This document shows, in pieces, positions 1 through 6,871 of a stretch of 14,260 nt of DNA. How positions within the stretch are numbered: the stretch's first letter is position 1; each line of letters opens with the position of its first letter. The DNA comes from Actinomycetes bacterium (GTDB lineage: Bacteria; Actinomycetota; Acidimicrobiia; Acidimicrobiales; Microtrichaceae), in NCBI GenBank assembly GCA_023423215.1, contig JAFAFZ010000135.1, positions 1 through 14,260 of the forward strand, given 5' to 3'. A model generated the notes under the pieces. It was given only the letters and a program-made list of their open reading frames with translations. It was not told the DNA's origin and did no database searches. The position numbers and the translations under genes are program-made.

Positions 1-2
1 GT

Positions 3-2858
3 CGACGCTCGTCGACGACGGGCGAGCCCGGCGCCTCGTCGGGCGCTGCGGCGGACCCGACGGGCACCGACCTGACCCAGCTCGACCCGGTGTACGCGGA
101 GTGGACGCGACTCGACGCCGTGATCGAGGCGTCCGGGGACGTCGTGCTCTTCGCCGACCCGGAGGGCACGATCACCTGGGCCAGCCCGACGATGGACATG
201 GTGTTCGGACTCGACCCCTCTGCACTGGTCGGGTCGAACGGGCTCAGCCTGGTCCACCCCGACGACCTCGAGCGTGCCGTGGACCAGCTCGGGGCGGTCG
301 TCGACCGAGGTGACGACGTGCGCTCGGAGTTCCGCATGATCCGGGCGGACGGCGAGACGCGCTGGATCGAGGCGGTCGTCACGAACCTGATCGACGACCC
401 GGGCGTCGGGTCGATCGTCGGCATCCTGCGCGACATCACGACCCGCCACGAGGCCCAGCGTGCGGTCGAGTTCCAGGCCCGCATGCTGGGTGCCGCCGGC
501 CAGTCCATCGTCGCCTACGACGGTCACGGGACGATCCTGTACTGGAACGCCGCGGCGGAGCGGCTCTACGGGTTCGCTGCTGCCGAGGCCGTCGGCGCCA
601 CCGTCGGCACGCTGCTGCCCCCGGCTCCCGGGTGGGAGGAGCAGGGCCACGAGCTGCTCGAGACCGTCCAGGCCGGCCGCACCTGGTCCGGTGAGTTCTG
701 GCTGCAGGGCAAGGACGGCCGGACGTTCCCCGCCTTCACGACGAACACCCCGCTCTACGACGACCAGGGAGAGCTCGTCGCGGTCATCGCGGTGTCCTCG
801 GACATCTCGGAGCGCCTGCGCAGCGACGCCACCGCGGCCCTGCTGTCCTCCATCGTGTCGTCCTCGAGCGACGCCATCTTCTCGAACGATCTCTCGGGCA
901 CCATCACGACCTGGAACGACGCGGCCACACGCCTGTTCGGCTACGAACCCGACGAGATCCTGGGCAGCGACGTCCGGGTGCTCGCACCGCCGTCGGACGC
1001 GTTCGCGATCGGCGGCATGCTGGAGCGCATCCGTGAGGGTGGCAAGGTCGCGGAGGTCGAGACCACCGGTCGGCGGGCCGACGGCACGGCGGTCGAGCTC
1101 TCGGTCACGGTCTCGCCGTTGCGCGACCGCACGGGTGAGGTGGTGGGCACGTCGACGATCGCACGCGACATCACCGAGCGGGTCGAGCTCGCGCGACGCG
1201 TCGAGGCCGAGCATCGGCGCCTCGTCGACGCCCAGGCGTCCGCGATGCTCGGCAGCTTCGAGGTCGACCTGGAGTCGAACGTCATCACGGTGTCCGAGGA
1301 GTTCTGGCGCATCCTCGATCGTCCGCCGAACGCCGAGCCGTTCCAGGACTTCAGCTTCGTGCACGAGGACGATCGTGGACGGATCATGGAAGGGCTCGGT
1401 CGGGTGATCGCCGGCGACGCCTCGGTCGAGATCACCCATCGGGTCGTGCGACCCGACGGCGAGGTGCGGTGGGTCGTCACCCGCACCAGCCGTTTCCGGG
1501 ACCCGTCCGACCGCCACATCAACGGCACGATGCTCGACATCACGGACCGTCGTGAGGCCGAGCTCGCGATCGAGCACCTCGCGTTCCACGACCCGCTCAC
1601 CGGCCTGGCGAACCGCACGCTGCTGACGCAACGCCTGGACGACGAGCTGGCCGCGTCAGCGCACGCCGATCGCCGTCTCGCCGTGGCGCTGCTCGACCTG
1701 GACCAGTTCAAGGTCATCAACGACTCGCTCGGCCACTCGGCCGGGGACGAGGTGCTGCGCGCTGCGGCACGACGCTTCGAGGCGGCGCTGGAGCCCGGCG
1801 AGCTGATCGCACGCTTCGGCGGCGACGAGTTCGCGGTCATCCGCTGCGTGCCGACCGACCTGGACGACTGCGTCGCGCTGGGCGAGCGCCTGCTCGCCTC
1901 GCTCGAGCAGCCCGTCGTCATCGACCGGCGCGACTTCCAGCTGACGATGAGCGTCGGGATCGCGTTGAGCGACGCGGCCGACACCGCGGACCGCATGTTC
2001 CGCGACGCCGACACCGCCATGTACCACGCGAAGGCGAGCGGTCGAGCACGGTTCGCGCTGTTCGACGGTGCGCTGCAGGCCAGCAGCCGCCGTCGGCTCG
2101 ACGTGAGCGAGCAGCTGCGGGGGGCGGTCGATCGCGACGAGCTGTCCGTCGTCTACCAACCGGTGATCGACCTGGCGAGCTCGCGCACCGTCGGGTTCGA
2201 GGCGCTCGTGCGATGGGACAACCCGGTGCTGGGCTCGGTCCGGCCGGACGAGTTCATCCCCATCGCCGAGGAGACCGGCCTGATCCTGCCGATCGGGGAG
2301 TGGATCCTGCGCGCGTCGCTGGCCCAGATCGCACGGTGGCGCGCCGAGGGGCACGAGCACCTCTGGGTCGCGGTCAACCTGTCCGCCCGCCAGGCCGAGA
2401 GCCCCGACCTGGTCGACCGGGTCGTCGCGGCGCTCGAGGACTCCGGCGTGCCGGCCTCTGCCCTGCACCTGGAGCTCACCGAGAGCGTGGTGATGGACTC
2501 GGTCGAGCAGTCGATGCACACCATGGCGGCGCTGCGGGCGCACGGGATCACGCTCGCCATCGACGACTTCGGGACCGGTTACTCGTCGCTCAGCTACCTG
2601 AAGCGTCTCCCGGTGGACACGCTGAAGATCGACCGTTCGTTCGTCGACGGCCTGGGCGTCGAGGCCGAGGACACCTCGATCGTGCAGGCCATCGTCAGCC
2701 TGGCCCACACCCTGCGCCTGGACGTGTTGGCCGAGGGCGTCGAGACCGAGACCCAGCGGCGCACGCTGGTCGAGCTCGGGTGCACGTACGGCCAGGGGTA
2801 CTTCTGGAGCCCCGGCCTGGCGTCCGAGCCGGCGACGGACTGGTTGGACCGCTCGTAG
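3..2858 (+). CDS. PAS(x4)-GGDEF-EAL cyclic-di-GMP signalling protein, 5' partial
   Basis: Bifunctional-type cyclic-di-GMP enzyme: GGDEF domains make c-di-GMP from two GTP and EAL domains hydrolyse it. Counting residues from the GTG at 90, four PAS sensor domains lie at about 8-118, 127-243, 250-366 and 385-487. The GGDEF domain spans about 495-655 (RFGGDEF at 565-571) and the EAL domain about 670-915 (EALVRW at 704-709, then LTESVV, IDDFGTGYSS and AEGVET). Both catalytic signatures are intact. The usual RxxD inhibitory site before GGDEF reads EPGE, so product inhibition is probably lost. No membrane segment or signal peptide is visible in the window. The GTG at 90 has no Shine-Dalgarno, and the frame stays open to the left edge with a Gly/Ala/Ser/Thr-rich linker. 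The true start is therefore probably outside the window and further N-terminal domains may exist. Input signal and net activity cannot be told from sequence. Confidence 0.93.
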   Translation, partial: RRSSTTGEPGASSGAAADPTGTDLTQLDPVYAEWTRLDAVIEASGDVVLFADPEGTITWASPTMDMVFGLDPSALVGSNGLSLVHPDDLERAVDQLGAVVDRGDDVRSEFRMIRADGETRWIEAVVTNLIDDPGVGSIVGILRDITTRHEAQRAVEFQARMLGAAGQSIVAYDGHGTILYWNAAAERLYGFAAAEAVGATVGTLLPPAPGWEEQGHELLETVQAGRTWSGEFWLQGKDGRTFPAFTTNTPLYDDQGELVAVIAVSSDISERLRSDATAALLSSIVSSSSDAIFSNDLSGTITTWNDAATRLFGYEPDEILGSDVRVLAPPSDAFAIGGMLERIREGGKVAEVETTGRRADGTAVELSVTVSPLRDRTGEVVGTSTIARDITERVELARRVEAEHRRLVDAQASAMLGSFEVDLESNVITVSEEFWRILDRPPNAEPFQDFSFVHEDDRGRIMEGLGRVIAGDASVEITHRVVRPDGEVRWVVTRTSRFRDPSDRHINGTMLDITDRREAELAIEHLAFHDPLTGLANRTLLTQRLDDELAASAHADRRLAVALLDLDQFKVINDSLGHSAGDEVLRAAARRFEAALEPGELIARFGGDEFAVIRCVPTDLDDCVALGERLLASLEQPVVIDRRDFQLTMSVGIALSDAADTADRMFRDADTAMYHAKASGRARFALFDGALQASSRRRLDVSEQLRGAVDRDELSVVYQPVIDLASSRTVGFEALVRWDNPVLGSVRPDEFIPIAEETGLILPIGEWILRASLAQIARWRAEGHEHLWVAVNLSARQAESPDLVDRVVAALEDSGVPASALHLELTESVVMDSVEQSMHTMAALRAHGITLAIDDFGTGYSSLSYLKRLPVDTLKIDRSFVDGLGVEAEDTSIVQAIVSLAHTLRLDVLAEGVETETQRRTLVELGCTYGQGYFWSPGLASEPATDWLDRS

Positions 2859-2943
2859 GTCCGCTCGTCGTGCTCCGCCGATCGCTGCCCTGACGCGGGA
2901 GAAGTAGTCGCTGGCGACGGGAGGGGTTTCGAGGAGCGCTCGA

Positions 2944-2949
2944 TACCGT
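2944..2949 (+). promoter_or_regulatory. Probable -10 element of a leaderless transcript (TACCGT)
   Basis: TACCGT fits the actinobacterial TAnnnT -10 pattern and ends 7 bases before the ATG at 2957, so transcription would begin at or next to the start codon. No Shine-Dalgarno purine tract precedes the ATG. I see no convincing -35 element at the expected distance. An 8-bp palindrome (GAGCGCTC, 2934-2941) lies just upstream and could be a binding site or chance. Confidence 0.4.
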
Positions 2950-2956
2950 CGTCGGA

Positions 2957-3895
2957 ATGAACTTCTCTCGGCGCAGCATGCTCGTCGGCTCGGCGTCGCT
3001 CGGAGCGGTCGGCCTGGCGGCCTGCACGACCGACGAGTCGTGGTCCGGGCAGGCTGCAGGTGACGGAAGAGCCTCGGCTCCGCCGAACGGCGAGCCGGTT
3101 GCGGACCTCACTCCAGGGGGCCGTCCGAGCGAGATCGACGGCGTGCTGTCCGACACCACGCTCCTGGCGCTGGGCAACGGGCGGGTGCTGCGACTCGGCG
3201 CAGCCGCGGACACCGTCACCCTGGTCGACAACGGCGCGCCCCTCTGGACCGCGGGTGGCACCGGCAGCGAACCCGGCCGGTTCCAGCTGATCGGCGGAGC
3301 GGCGCTCGGTCCCGACGGGTCGTTCTGGATCGTCGACACCGGCAACCGACGTGTCCAGGTGCTGTCGGCGACCGGTGAGTTGGCGAAGGTCGTCGGCGCC
3401 CCCGAGGCCGCCGCCGTGCCGCTGCGCCGGCCCGCTGCCGTCGCGGTCGCTCCCGACGGTCGAGCCTTCGTGGCCGACGCCGGTCGGTCCGGCGTGGTGC
3501 CCTTCTCCGCCGACGGCGTCGCTGGTGAGCTGATCGGTGGCTTCGGGTCGGATCGACCCTTCGTCGGGATCATCGCGCTCGAGGTGGTCGCGGACGAGCT
3601 GGTCGTCGTCGAGGCCCTCGCCCCGCGCGTGCAGGTCCGCGACCTGGACGGCGCCTGGCTCCGCACGATCGACCTGCCCGCGCACTTCACCACGGTGGAC
3701 ATCGCCGTCGACGGGGACCAGGTGTACCTGGTGTCCCACGACGGGCGACTGGCCCGGACCAGGCTGGACGGCTCGACCGACGCCGAAGGCCTCGAGGTGC
3801 TCGGCCACGTTGGCGGCACCGCCCGCGGTCTGCACCTGGGGCCCGACGGCCTGATCGTCGCCGCCCGTCCCTTGGCGATCGGCTCGCTCCAGTGA
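2957..3895 (+). CDS. Tat-exported lipoprotein with NHL-like beta-propeller repeats
   Basis: Predicted extracytoplasmic lipoprotein of 312 residues. The N-terminus carries a twin-arginine signal (SRRSMLVG, residues 4-11), a hydrophobic stretch, and a lipobox LAAC with the lipidated cysteine at 23. This implies folding in the cytoplasm, Tat export, and anchoring on the outer face of the membrane. A low-complexity linker (about 24-55) leads into a beta-propeller. One clear NHL repeat lies at about 104-142 (GRFQ, then ALGPDGSFWIVDTGNRRVQV), a second at about 155-185 (RPAAVAVAPDGRAFVADAG), and degenerate blades follow (LHLGPDGLIVAA near the end). NHL propellers usually bind ligands or proteins and most are not enzymes; no catalytic residues are evident. 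The ATG is supported by the signal peptide and by the -10-like element just upstream. The tail-collar genes begin 57 bases downstream on the same strand, so co-transcription is plausible. Ligand unknown. Confidence 0.88.
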   Translation: MNFSRRSMLVGSASLGAVGLAACTTDESWSGQAAGDGRASAPPNGEPVADLTPGGRPSEIDGVLSDTTLLALGNGRVLRLGAAADTVTLVDNGAPLWTAGGTGSEPGRFQLIGGAALGPDGSFWIVDTGNRRVQVLSATGELAKVVGAPEAAAVPLRRPAAVAVAPDGRAFVADAGRSGVVPFSADGVAGELIGGFGSDRPFVGIIALEVVADELVVVEALAPRVQVRDLDGAWLRTIDLPAHFTTVDIAVDGDQVYLVSHDGRLARTRLDGSTDAEGLEVLGHVGGTARGLHLGPDGLIVAARPLAIGSLQ

Positions 3896-3913
3896 GCGCC
3901 CACCGCCGCCCCG

Positions 3914-3930
3914 GCCGACGGCTCGTCGGC
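3914..3930 (+). terminator. Hairpin between the propeller lipoprotein and the collar genes
   Basis: Perfect 7-bp inverted repeat (GCCGACG, loop GCT, CGTCGGC), 18 bases after the lipoprotein stop and 12 bases before the Shine-Dalgarno of the next gene. There is no T-tract, so it is a weak terminator candidate. It could instead reduce read-through or stabilise a processed message end. Confidence 0.3.
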
Positions 3931-3942
3931 ACGACCACGAGC

Positions 3943-3948
3943 GAGGAG
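3943..3948 (+). promoter_or_regulatory. Shine-Dalgarno GAGGAG setting the collar gene start
   Basis: GAGGAG lies 4 bases before the GTG at 3953. It is the strongest ribosome-binding signal in this stretch and decides the start of the first collar gene over the out-of-frame GTG at 3966. Confidence 0.55.
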
Positions 3949-3952
3949 ACCC

Positions 3953-4201
3953 GTGCAGTACCTCGGTGAGACCTTCCTGTTCCCCGTCGTCGACGGTCGT
4001 TCGATCGCGTCCGACTCGACCGACTTCCAGTACTTCTACCCGTGCAACGGCGCGACCCTGCGGGTCGACGGCACCGGATCGAGCGGGCACGTGCGGACCG
4101 CCCGGCACGCCGGCGAACCAGGGGCTGGCCAGCATGCTCGGGATCAGCGGGAGCGGGAGCGACGCGACCCTCACGCTCCCGGACGTGGCAGCACCTGCTG
4201 A
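3953..4201 (+). pseudogene. 5' part of a frameshifted phage tail-collar (MdpB-like) gene
   Basis: Starts at a GTG behind a good Shine-Dalgarno (GAGGAG). The first roughly 40 residues look like the first half of a tail-collar domain: a YLGET strand, then FYPCNGATLRVDG, matching PCDGRLLPV in the next copy. After about position 4070 this frame turns into Arg/His-rich sequence unlike a collar and stops at 4201. The rest of the same domain (NQGLASMLGI, TLTLPDV, FIANTG) continues in the +1 frame from about 4116. This is one gene broken by a single-base shift somewhere in 4067-4116. It could be a real mutation, a sequencing error in GC-rich DNA, or recoding, although I see no convincing slippery site. 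Collar domains come from phage tail fibres, and the related microcystin-dependent protein family (COG4675) is widespread in bacteria outside prophages with unclear function. Confidence 0.6.
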
Positions 4202-4544
4202 CGGGGTGCAGTGGTTCATCGCCAACACCGGGCCGATGCCGTCGCAGCAGCCGCCCGTCCCCGACGACGCAATGCCGCTCGTCGGCCAGATCTCGATCTA
4301 CATCCCGGCCGCCCGTGGCGGCCAGTACGCAGAGGCCGACCTCGTGCCGTGCGACGGTCGGTTGCTCCCGGTGCCGGAGTTCCCCGCGCTGTTCTCGCTG
4401 CTCGGCTCCGCGTTCGGCGGCGACGGAGTGCAGAGCTTCGCCGTGCCCGACCTGCCGGCACCCGCACCATCGCTCTTCTACGGCATCTCGAACGCCGGAG
4501 CGGTCCCCACGTTGGTCCCGATGAAGTCAGAGGTGCCCGCATGA
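4134..4544 (+). CDS. Tail-collar protein, downstream part: end of collar copy 1 plus complete copy 2
   Basis: Continuation of the frameshifted collar gene. Collar-like sequence in this frame begins near 4116 (NQGLASMLG); ATG 4134 is the first plausible start if this part is translated on its own, with AGGGG at 4120-4124 as a weak ribosome site. The frame itself opens earlier, with a GTG at 3966 giving only non-collar sequence. Contents in order: the end of copy 1 (LTLPDV, FIANTGPMP), a Pro/Gln-rich linker, then a full copy 2 with VGQISIY, LVPCDGRLLPV, LFSLLGSAFGGDG, FAVPDLP and a final FYGISNAG strand. The order matches the phage tail collar domain (PF07484), but the long variable part between the LPDL element and the last strand of typical MdpB proteins is missing. 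No signal peptide. The stop overlaps the next gene's start as ATGA, so the two are probably translationally coupled. Confidence 0.7.
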   Translation: MLGISGSGSDATLTLPDVAAPADGVQWFIANTGPMPSQQPPVPDDAMPLVGQISIYIPAARGGQYAEADLVPCDGRLLPVPEFPALFSLLGSAFGGDGVQSFAVPDLPAPAPSLFYGISNAGAVPTLVPMKSEVPA

Positions 4545-4765
4545 TGCTCGGTGAGATCCGACGCGAGGCGTCGCCCAGCGCAGGTCTGGCGCTGTGTCGC
4601 GGGCAGATCATGCCCATCAACCAGAACTCGGCGCTCTACAGCATCCTGGGAAACCAGTTCGGCGGTGACGGGAAGGTGACGTTCGCGCTGCCGCAGCTGG
4701 AGCCGACCGACTCCGGTCCGCCGTTCTACATCTGCCTGACCGGCGTGTACCCCCCGTTCGACTGA
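4541..4765 (+). CDS. Minimal phage tail-collar domain protein (74 aa)
   Basis: A stand-alone collar domain of 74 residues. LGEIR at 3-7 corresponds to the usual start of MdpB-like proteins. LCRGQIMPINQNSALYSILG, then FGGDGKVTFALPQL, form the conserved core, and FYICLTGVYPPFD at the C-terminus matches the family's terminal strand. Typical MdpB/collar proteins are about 170-180 residues. Here only about 8 residues separate the core from the last strand, so the variable loop region is essentially deleted while both ends are kept. The ATG at 4541 overlaps the upstream stop (ATGA) and has an AGAGG Shine-Dalgarno at 4529-4533, 7 bases upstream. This is the third copy in a row and probably assembles with the upstream copies. 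Cellular role unknown; a structural or adhesive oligomer is inference only. Confidence 0.82.
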   Translation: MMLGEIRREASPSAGLALCRGQIMPINQNSALYSILGNQFGGDGKVTFALPQLEPTDSGPPFYICLTGVYPPFD

Positions 4766-4772
4766 CGGACGG

Positions 4773-4794
4773 CGCGTCGCCGGCGTGCGACGCG
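4773..4794. terminator. Bidirectional terminator-like hairpin between convergent genes
   Basis: Perfect 8-bp inverted repeat (CGCGTCGC, loop CGGCGT, GCGACGCG) filling most of the 39-base gap between the convergent collar gene and DUF1697 gene. No T-tract follows on either strand, which is common in very GC-rich genomes. Position and stem strength support shared transcription termination. Confidence 0.5.
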
Positions 4795-4804
4795 ACCGAT
4801 CCGG

Positions 4805-5335
4805 TCAGGACTCGAACGCCCGGGCGATGCGGTGCACGGTCTTCCAGGTCCGGGTCGTGATCCGGGAGCCGTAGACCTTCTCGAGCTGCGCCATGACGTC
4901 GGGCGTCTTCTGCCGGCTGGCGTCCACGAGGAAGAACACGCACTGGCGCTGCACCGCAAGGACCCGGTAGCCGTCACCTTCCTCCGGCATCGAGGCCGAC
5001 GAGGACGGCCGACGTTGGAGGAAGGTGACGTTGCAGCGTTCGGTGGGTCCGTCGTCGTAGCCGTCGAACACGTCCAGGCGGGTCAGGCCCTCGATCTGGC
5101 GGCGGGTGCGGACGATCGCCGGGATCGGCCGGCCCACGTGGTCGTGCAGGGCCGCCTCGATCGCCCGCTCGATCCGACGAGCGTTGCGCTCGTCGCTGCG
5201 GAACACGTAGTTGCCGCTCGAGATCACCGAGCGCACGTCCTCGAGACCGGCGCCCTCGAGCACCTCGACGAGGACGGCGTTGCGCAACTTCGGATCTCCG
5301 GGACCGATCCCGCGCAGCATGGCGACGTTCAACAC
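4805..5335 (-). CDS. DUF1697 family protein
   Basis: Small cytoplasmic protein of 176 residues, a normal length for DUF1697 (PF08002). Family signatures are present in order: MLRGIG at 6-11 (usually LLRGIN), DVRSVISSGNYVF at 33-45, the PIPAIVRT strand at 70-77, CNVTFL at 101-106, and the C-terminal TTRTWKTVHRIA at 160-171. The family has structures but no established biochemical function, so I assign none. The GTG start gives an N-terminus in register with the family and has AAGG about 7 bases upstream; an internal ATG at residue 6 would cut into the conserved first strand. A 9-bp inverted repeat flanks this start and could affect its translation. The amidohydrolase lies upstream on the same strand with a 58-base gap, so read-through transcription is possible. 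Confidence 0.85.
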   Translation of the reverse strand: MLNVAMLRGIGPGDPKLRNAVLVEVLEGAGLEDVRSVISSGNYVFRSDERNARRIERAIEAALHDHVGRPIPAIVRTRRQIEGLTRLDVFDGYDDGPTERCNVTFLQRRPSSSASMPEEGDGYRVLAVQRQCVFFLVDASRQKTPDVMAQLEKVYGSRITTRTWKTVHRIARAFES

Positions 5336-5381
5336 GCGGGCACCTTAGGCACATCGCTCCGTCGCGCACGGCGTGCCCGCG
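5335..5381 (-). promoter_or_regulatory. Long-range inverted repeat at the DUF1697 start
   Basis: Perfect 9-bp arms (CGCGGGCAC at 5335-5343 and GTGCCCGCG at 5373-5381) enclose 29 bases. In the minus-strand message the inner arm lies between the AAGG ribosome site and the GTG start, so folding would hide the start of the DUF1697 gene. The outer arm begins 12 bases after the amidohydrolase stop, so the same fold could instead act as that gene's terminator. Confidence 0.3.
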
Positions 5382-5393
5382 CGAACGCTCAGG

Positions 5394-6680
5394 TCAGGCC
5401 CACGGACCCATCGTCCGGAAGGCGAGCAGCCCCGCTGGTTCCGGCACCTCCGCCCGGTCCCGGCCGTCCCCGAGCTCAGCGACCGACGGGGCGCCGATGC
5501 GCTCCGCGATCCGTCCCAGCGCCTCGACGTTGCACGAGAAGGTGCGAGCCGCGTTCAGGCCGGCCATCGCTCGGATCTGGTCGCCGGGGAGTCCGCCGAA
5601 GGTGAAGCGCAACGCGAGGCGGCCGATGCTCTCGCCCTGACGGTCGGGCGTGTGCTGGAACGTCCCCTCCATGTGCGGGTAGTCCGATCCCCACATGACC
5701 TGCCCGGCGTAGCCCGACCGGATCGCCTCCTCGGCCTCGAACCGCGCGAGGAAGCTGGCGCCGATCATCACGTTGCGCTCTGCGTACTCGCTGGGCCGCA
5801 GCGGCACCCGCTCGCGCAGGACGTCCCGCTGCATCTCGTGCACCGAGTCCATCTCGACCAGCGCGGAACGCCACCAGATGCCCGGCTGCTCGGCCAGCAC
5901 CAACGTCAGGTCGGGGTGCCGCTCGAACACGCCACCGAGGATCAGCCAGTGCAGCGCTCGACGGGCGAACCACCCGCCGTGCTCCAGGGCCTGCAGCGCC
6001 TCGGCCTCCGCGCCGGAGTACTCGGTCGTCGAACCGCCGCTGCCCGCGTGGGTCGCGAGCGGCAGGCGACGTTCTTCGCACACCCGCCAGAGGTCCTCCC
6101 AGACGGGATCGTTGTAGGGGGCGAGGTCGGGGCGCGGCGCAGGGAAGTTCACGCCACGCAAGCCGGCATCGGCCGCGGCCTCCGCCTCTCGTGCTGCGGC
6201 GGCGGGGTCCCACATCGGCAGGTGCGCCAGACCGAGGTGGCGGTCGGGCGCTTCGGCGCAGAACGCCGCGAGCCAGCGGTTGTAGATCCGCAGGCCGTCG
6301 AGTGCGAGCTCGGGTCCCGCCGAGTCGCGGCGACCCGATGCGACGTCCGAGAAGCCGTGGAAGGGGATCGGCTGGCCGTTCTGGCTGCCGTGGAAGATGA
6401 CCTCGGCAGCGACGCCGTCGAGGTCCATGTCGGCACGCCGAGCGGCGCCGTCGTGGTGCCCCGGGGTCGCCGTGTTCCGGGTGAAGTCCTCGCTGGAGCG
6501 GCCCTCGAACCCGTCGAGCACGGCCTGCCAGGACGCCTCGGCGCTCGACATGAAGTCGTCGAACCGGTCGAGCAGACCGCGGGGGCAGTAGGGGCGGAGC
6601 TCGCTCGCTCGCGGCCCGATGTGGCTGTCGGACGAGATGAGGATGATCGGCTCGTCGGCGTGCACGGCGCTGCGGTCCAC
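5394..6680 (-). CDS. Amidohydrolase family (Amidohydro_2) metal-dependent hydrolase
   Basis: TIM-barrel hydrolase of 428 residues (PF04909 type). Visible metal and catalytic candidates are the first-strand motif SSDSH (D18, H20), THAGSGG (H211), FERHPDLTLVLAE (H255) and the late motif WGSDYPHMEGTF (D333). This is the usual Amidohydro_2 arrangement, which includes decarboxylases and hydrolases acting on aromatic or cyclic acids. Substrate cannot be read from the sequence. The insert rich in Gly, His and Phe at about 96-115 (FHGSQNGQPIPFHGF) resembles long actinobacterial members of the family. No signal peptide, so cytoplasmic. The GTG start is preceded by a G-rich tract (GGGGGG), and a second GTG five codons in is an alternative. 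A perfect palindromic site lies 54-69 bases upstream, in the region shared with the divergent acyltransferase, suggesting control by a TetR-type repressor encoded elsewhere. Confidence 0.88.
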   Translation of the reverse strand: MDRSAVHADEPIILISSDSHIGPRASELRPYCPRGLLDRFDDFMSSAEASWQAVLDGFEGRSSEDFTRNTATPGHHDGAARRADMDLDGVAAEVIFHGSQNGQPIPFHGFSDVASGRRDSAGPELALDGLRIYNRWLAAFCAEAPDRHLGLAHLPMWDPAAAAREAEAAADAGLRGVNFPAPRPDLAPYNDPVWEDLWRVCEERRLPLATHAGSGGSTTEYSGAEAEALQALEHGGWFARRALHWLILGGVFERHPDLTLVLAEQPGIWWRSALVEMDSVHEMQRDVLRERVPLRPSEYAERNVMIGASFLARFEAEEAIRSGYAGQVMWGSDYPHMEGTFQHTPDRQGESIGRLALRFTFGGLPGDQIRAMAGLNAARTFSCNVEALGRIAERIGAPSVAELGDGRDRAEVPEPAGLLAFRTMGPWA

Positions 6681-6733
6681 GGTCCCCCCACTTCGGCTCC
6701 GGTGTCGGCTCTGGTCCCGGCTCGATGGAACTT

Positions 6734-6749
6734 GCTAACACTCGTTAGC
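6734..6749. promoter_or_regulatory. TetR-type operator-like inverted repeat
   Basis: GCTAACACTCGTTAGC is a perfect 6-bp inverted repeat (GCTAAC / GTTAGC) with a 4-base spacer. It lies in the 191-base divergent region between the amidohydrolase (minus) and the acyltransferase (plus). It is A/T-richer than its surroundings, and its AAC-n4-GTT core resembles operators of actinobacterial TetR repressors of lipid and CoA metabolism. The right arm could also serve as a weak -35 with ATACCT (6767-6772) 17 bases downstream. No regulator gene is in the window. Confidence 0.55.
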
Positions 6750-6859
6750 CTCGCCGACAAGGGTGCATACCTCGCCATCGGCGGGGGGGTGCGCCGTCCT
6801 CCTGAGGACCCGCGCAGCGCCGCCAGCTCCTCGACTGAGGGAATTGGACGGTCGCTCGG

Positions 6860-6865
6860 TACGGT
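6860..6865 (+). promoter_or_regulatory. Probable -10 element (TACGGT), leaderless acyltransferase transcript
   Basis: TACGGT ends 6 bases before the GTG at 6872, which places the expected transcription start on the G of the start codon. No Shine-Dalgarno is present. No good -35 is seen at 16-18 bases. Confidence 0.38.
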
Positions 6866-6871
6866 GCGTCG

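Noticed and set aside
2846..2861. Short inverted repeat GGACC / GGTCC around the stop of the GGDEF-EAL gene
   Set aside because: Only 5-bp arms, spans the stop codon and lacks a T-tract; too weak to call a terminator.
2594..4228. 544-codon minus-strand open frame across the propeller and collar genes
   Set aside because: Spans gene boundaries of two plus-strand genes with signal peptide and domain evidence; Gly/Arg-rich shadow.
3953..4765. Prophage remnant
   Set aside because: Only collar domains are present; no integrase, capsid, terminase, lysis gene or attachment repeat, and MdpB-like collar proteins often occur outside prophages.
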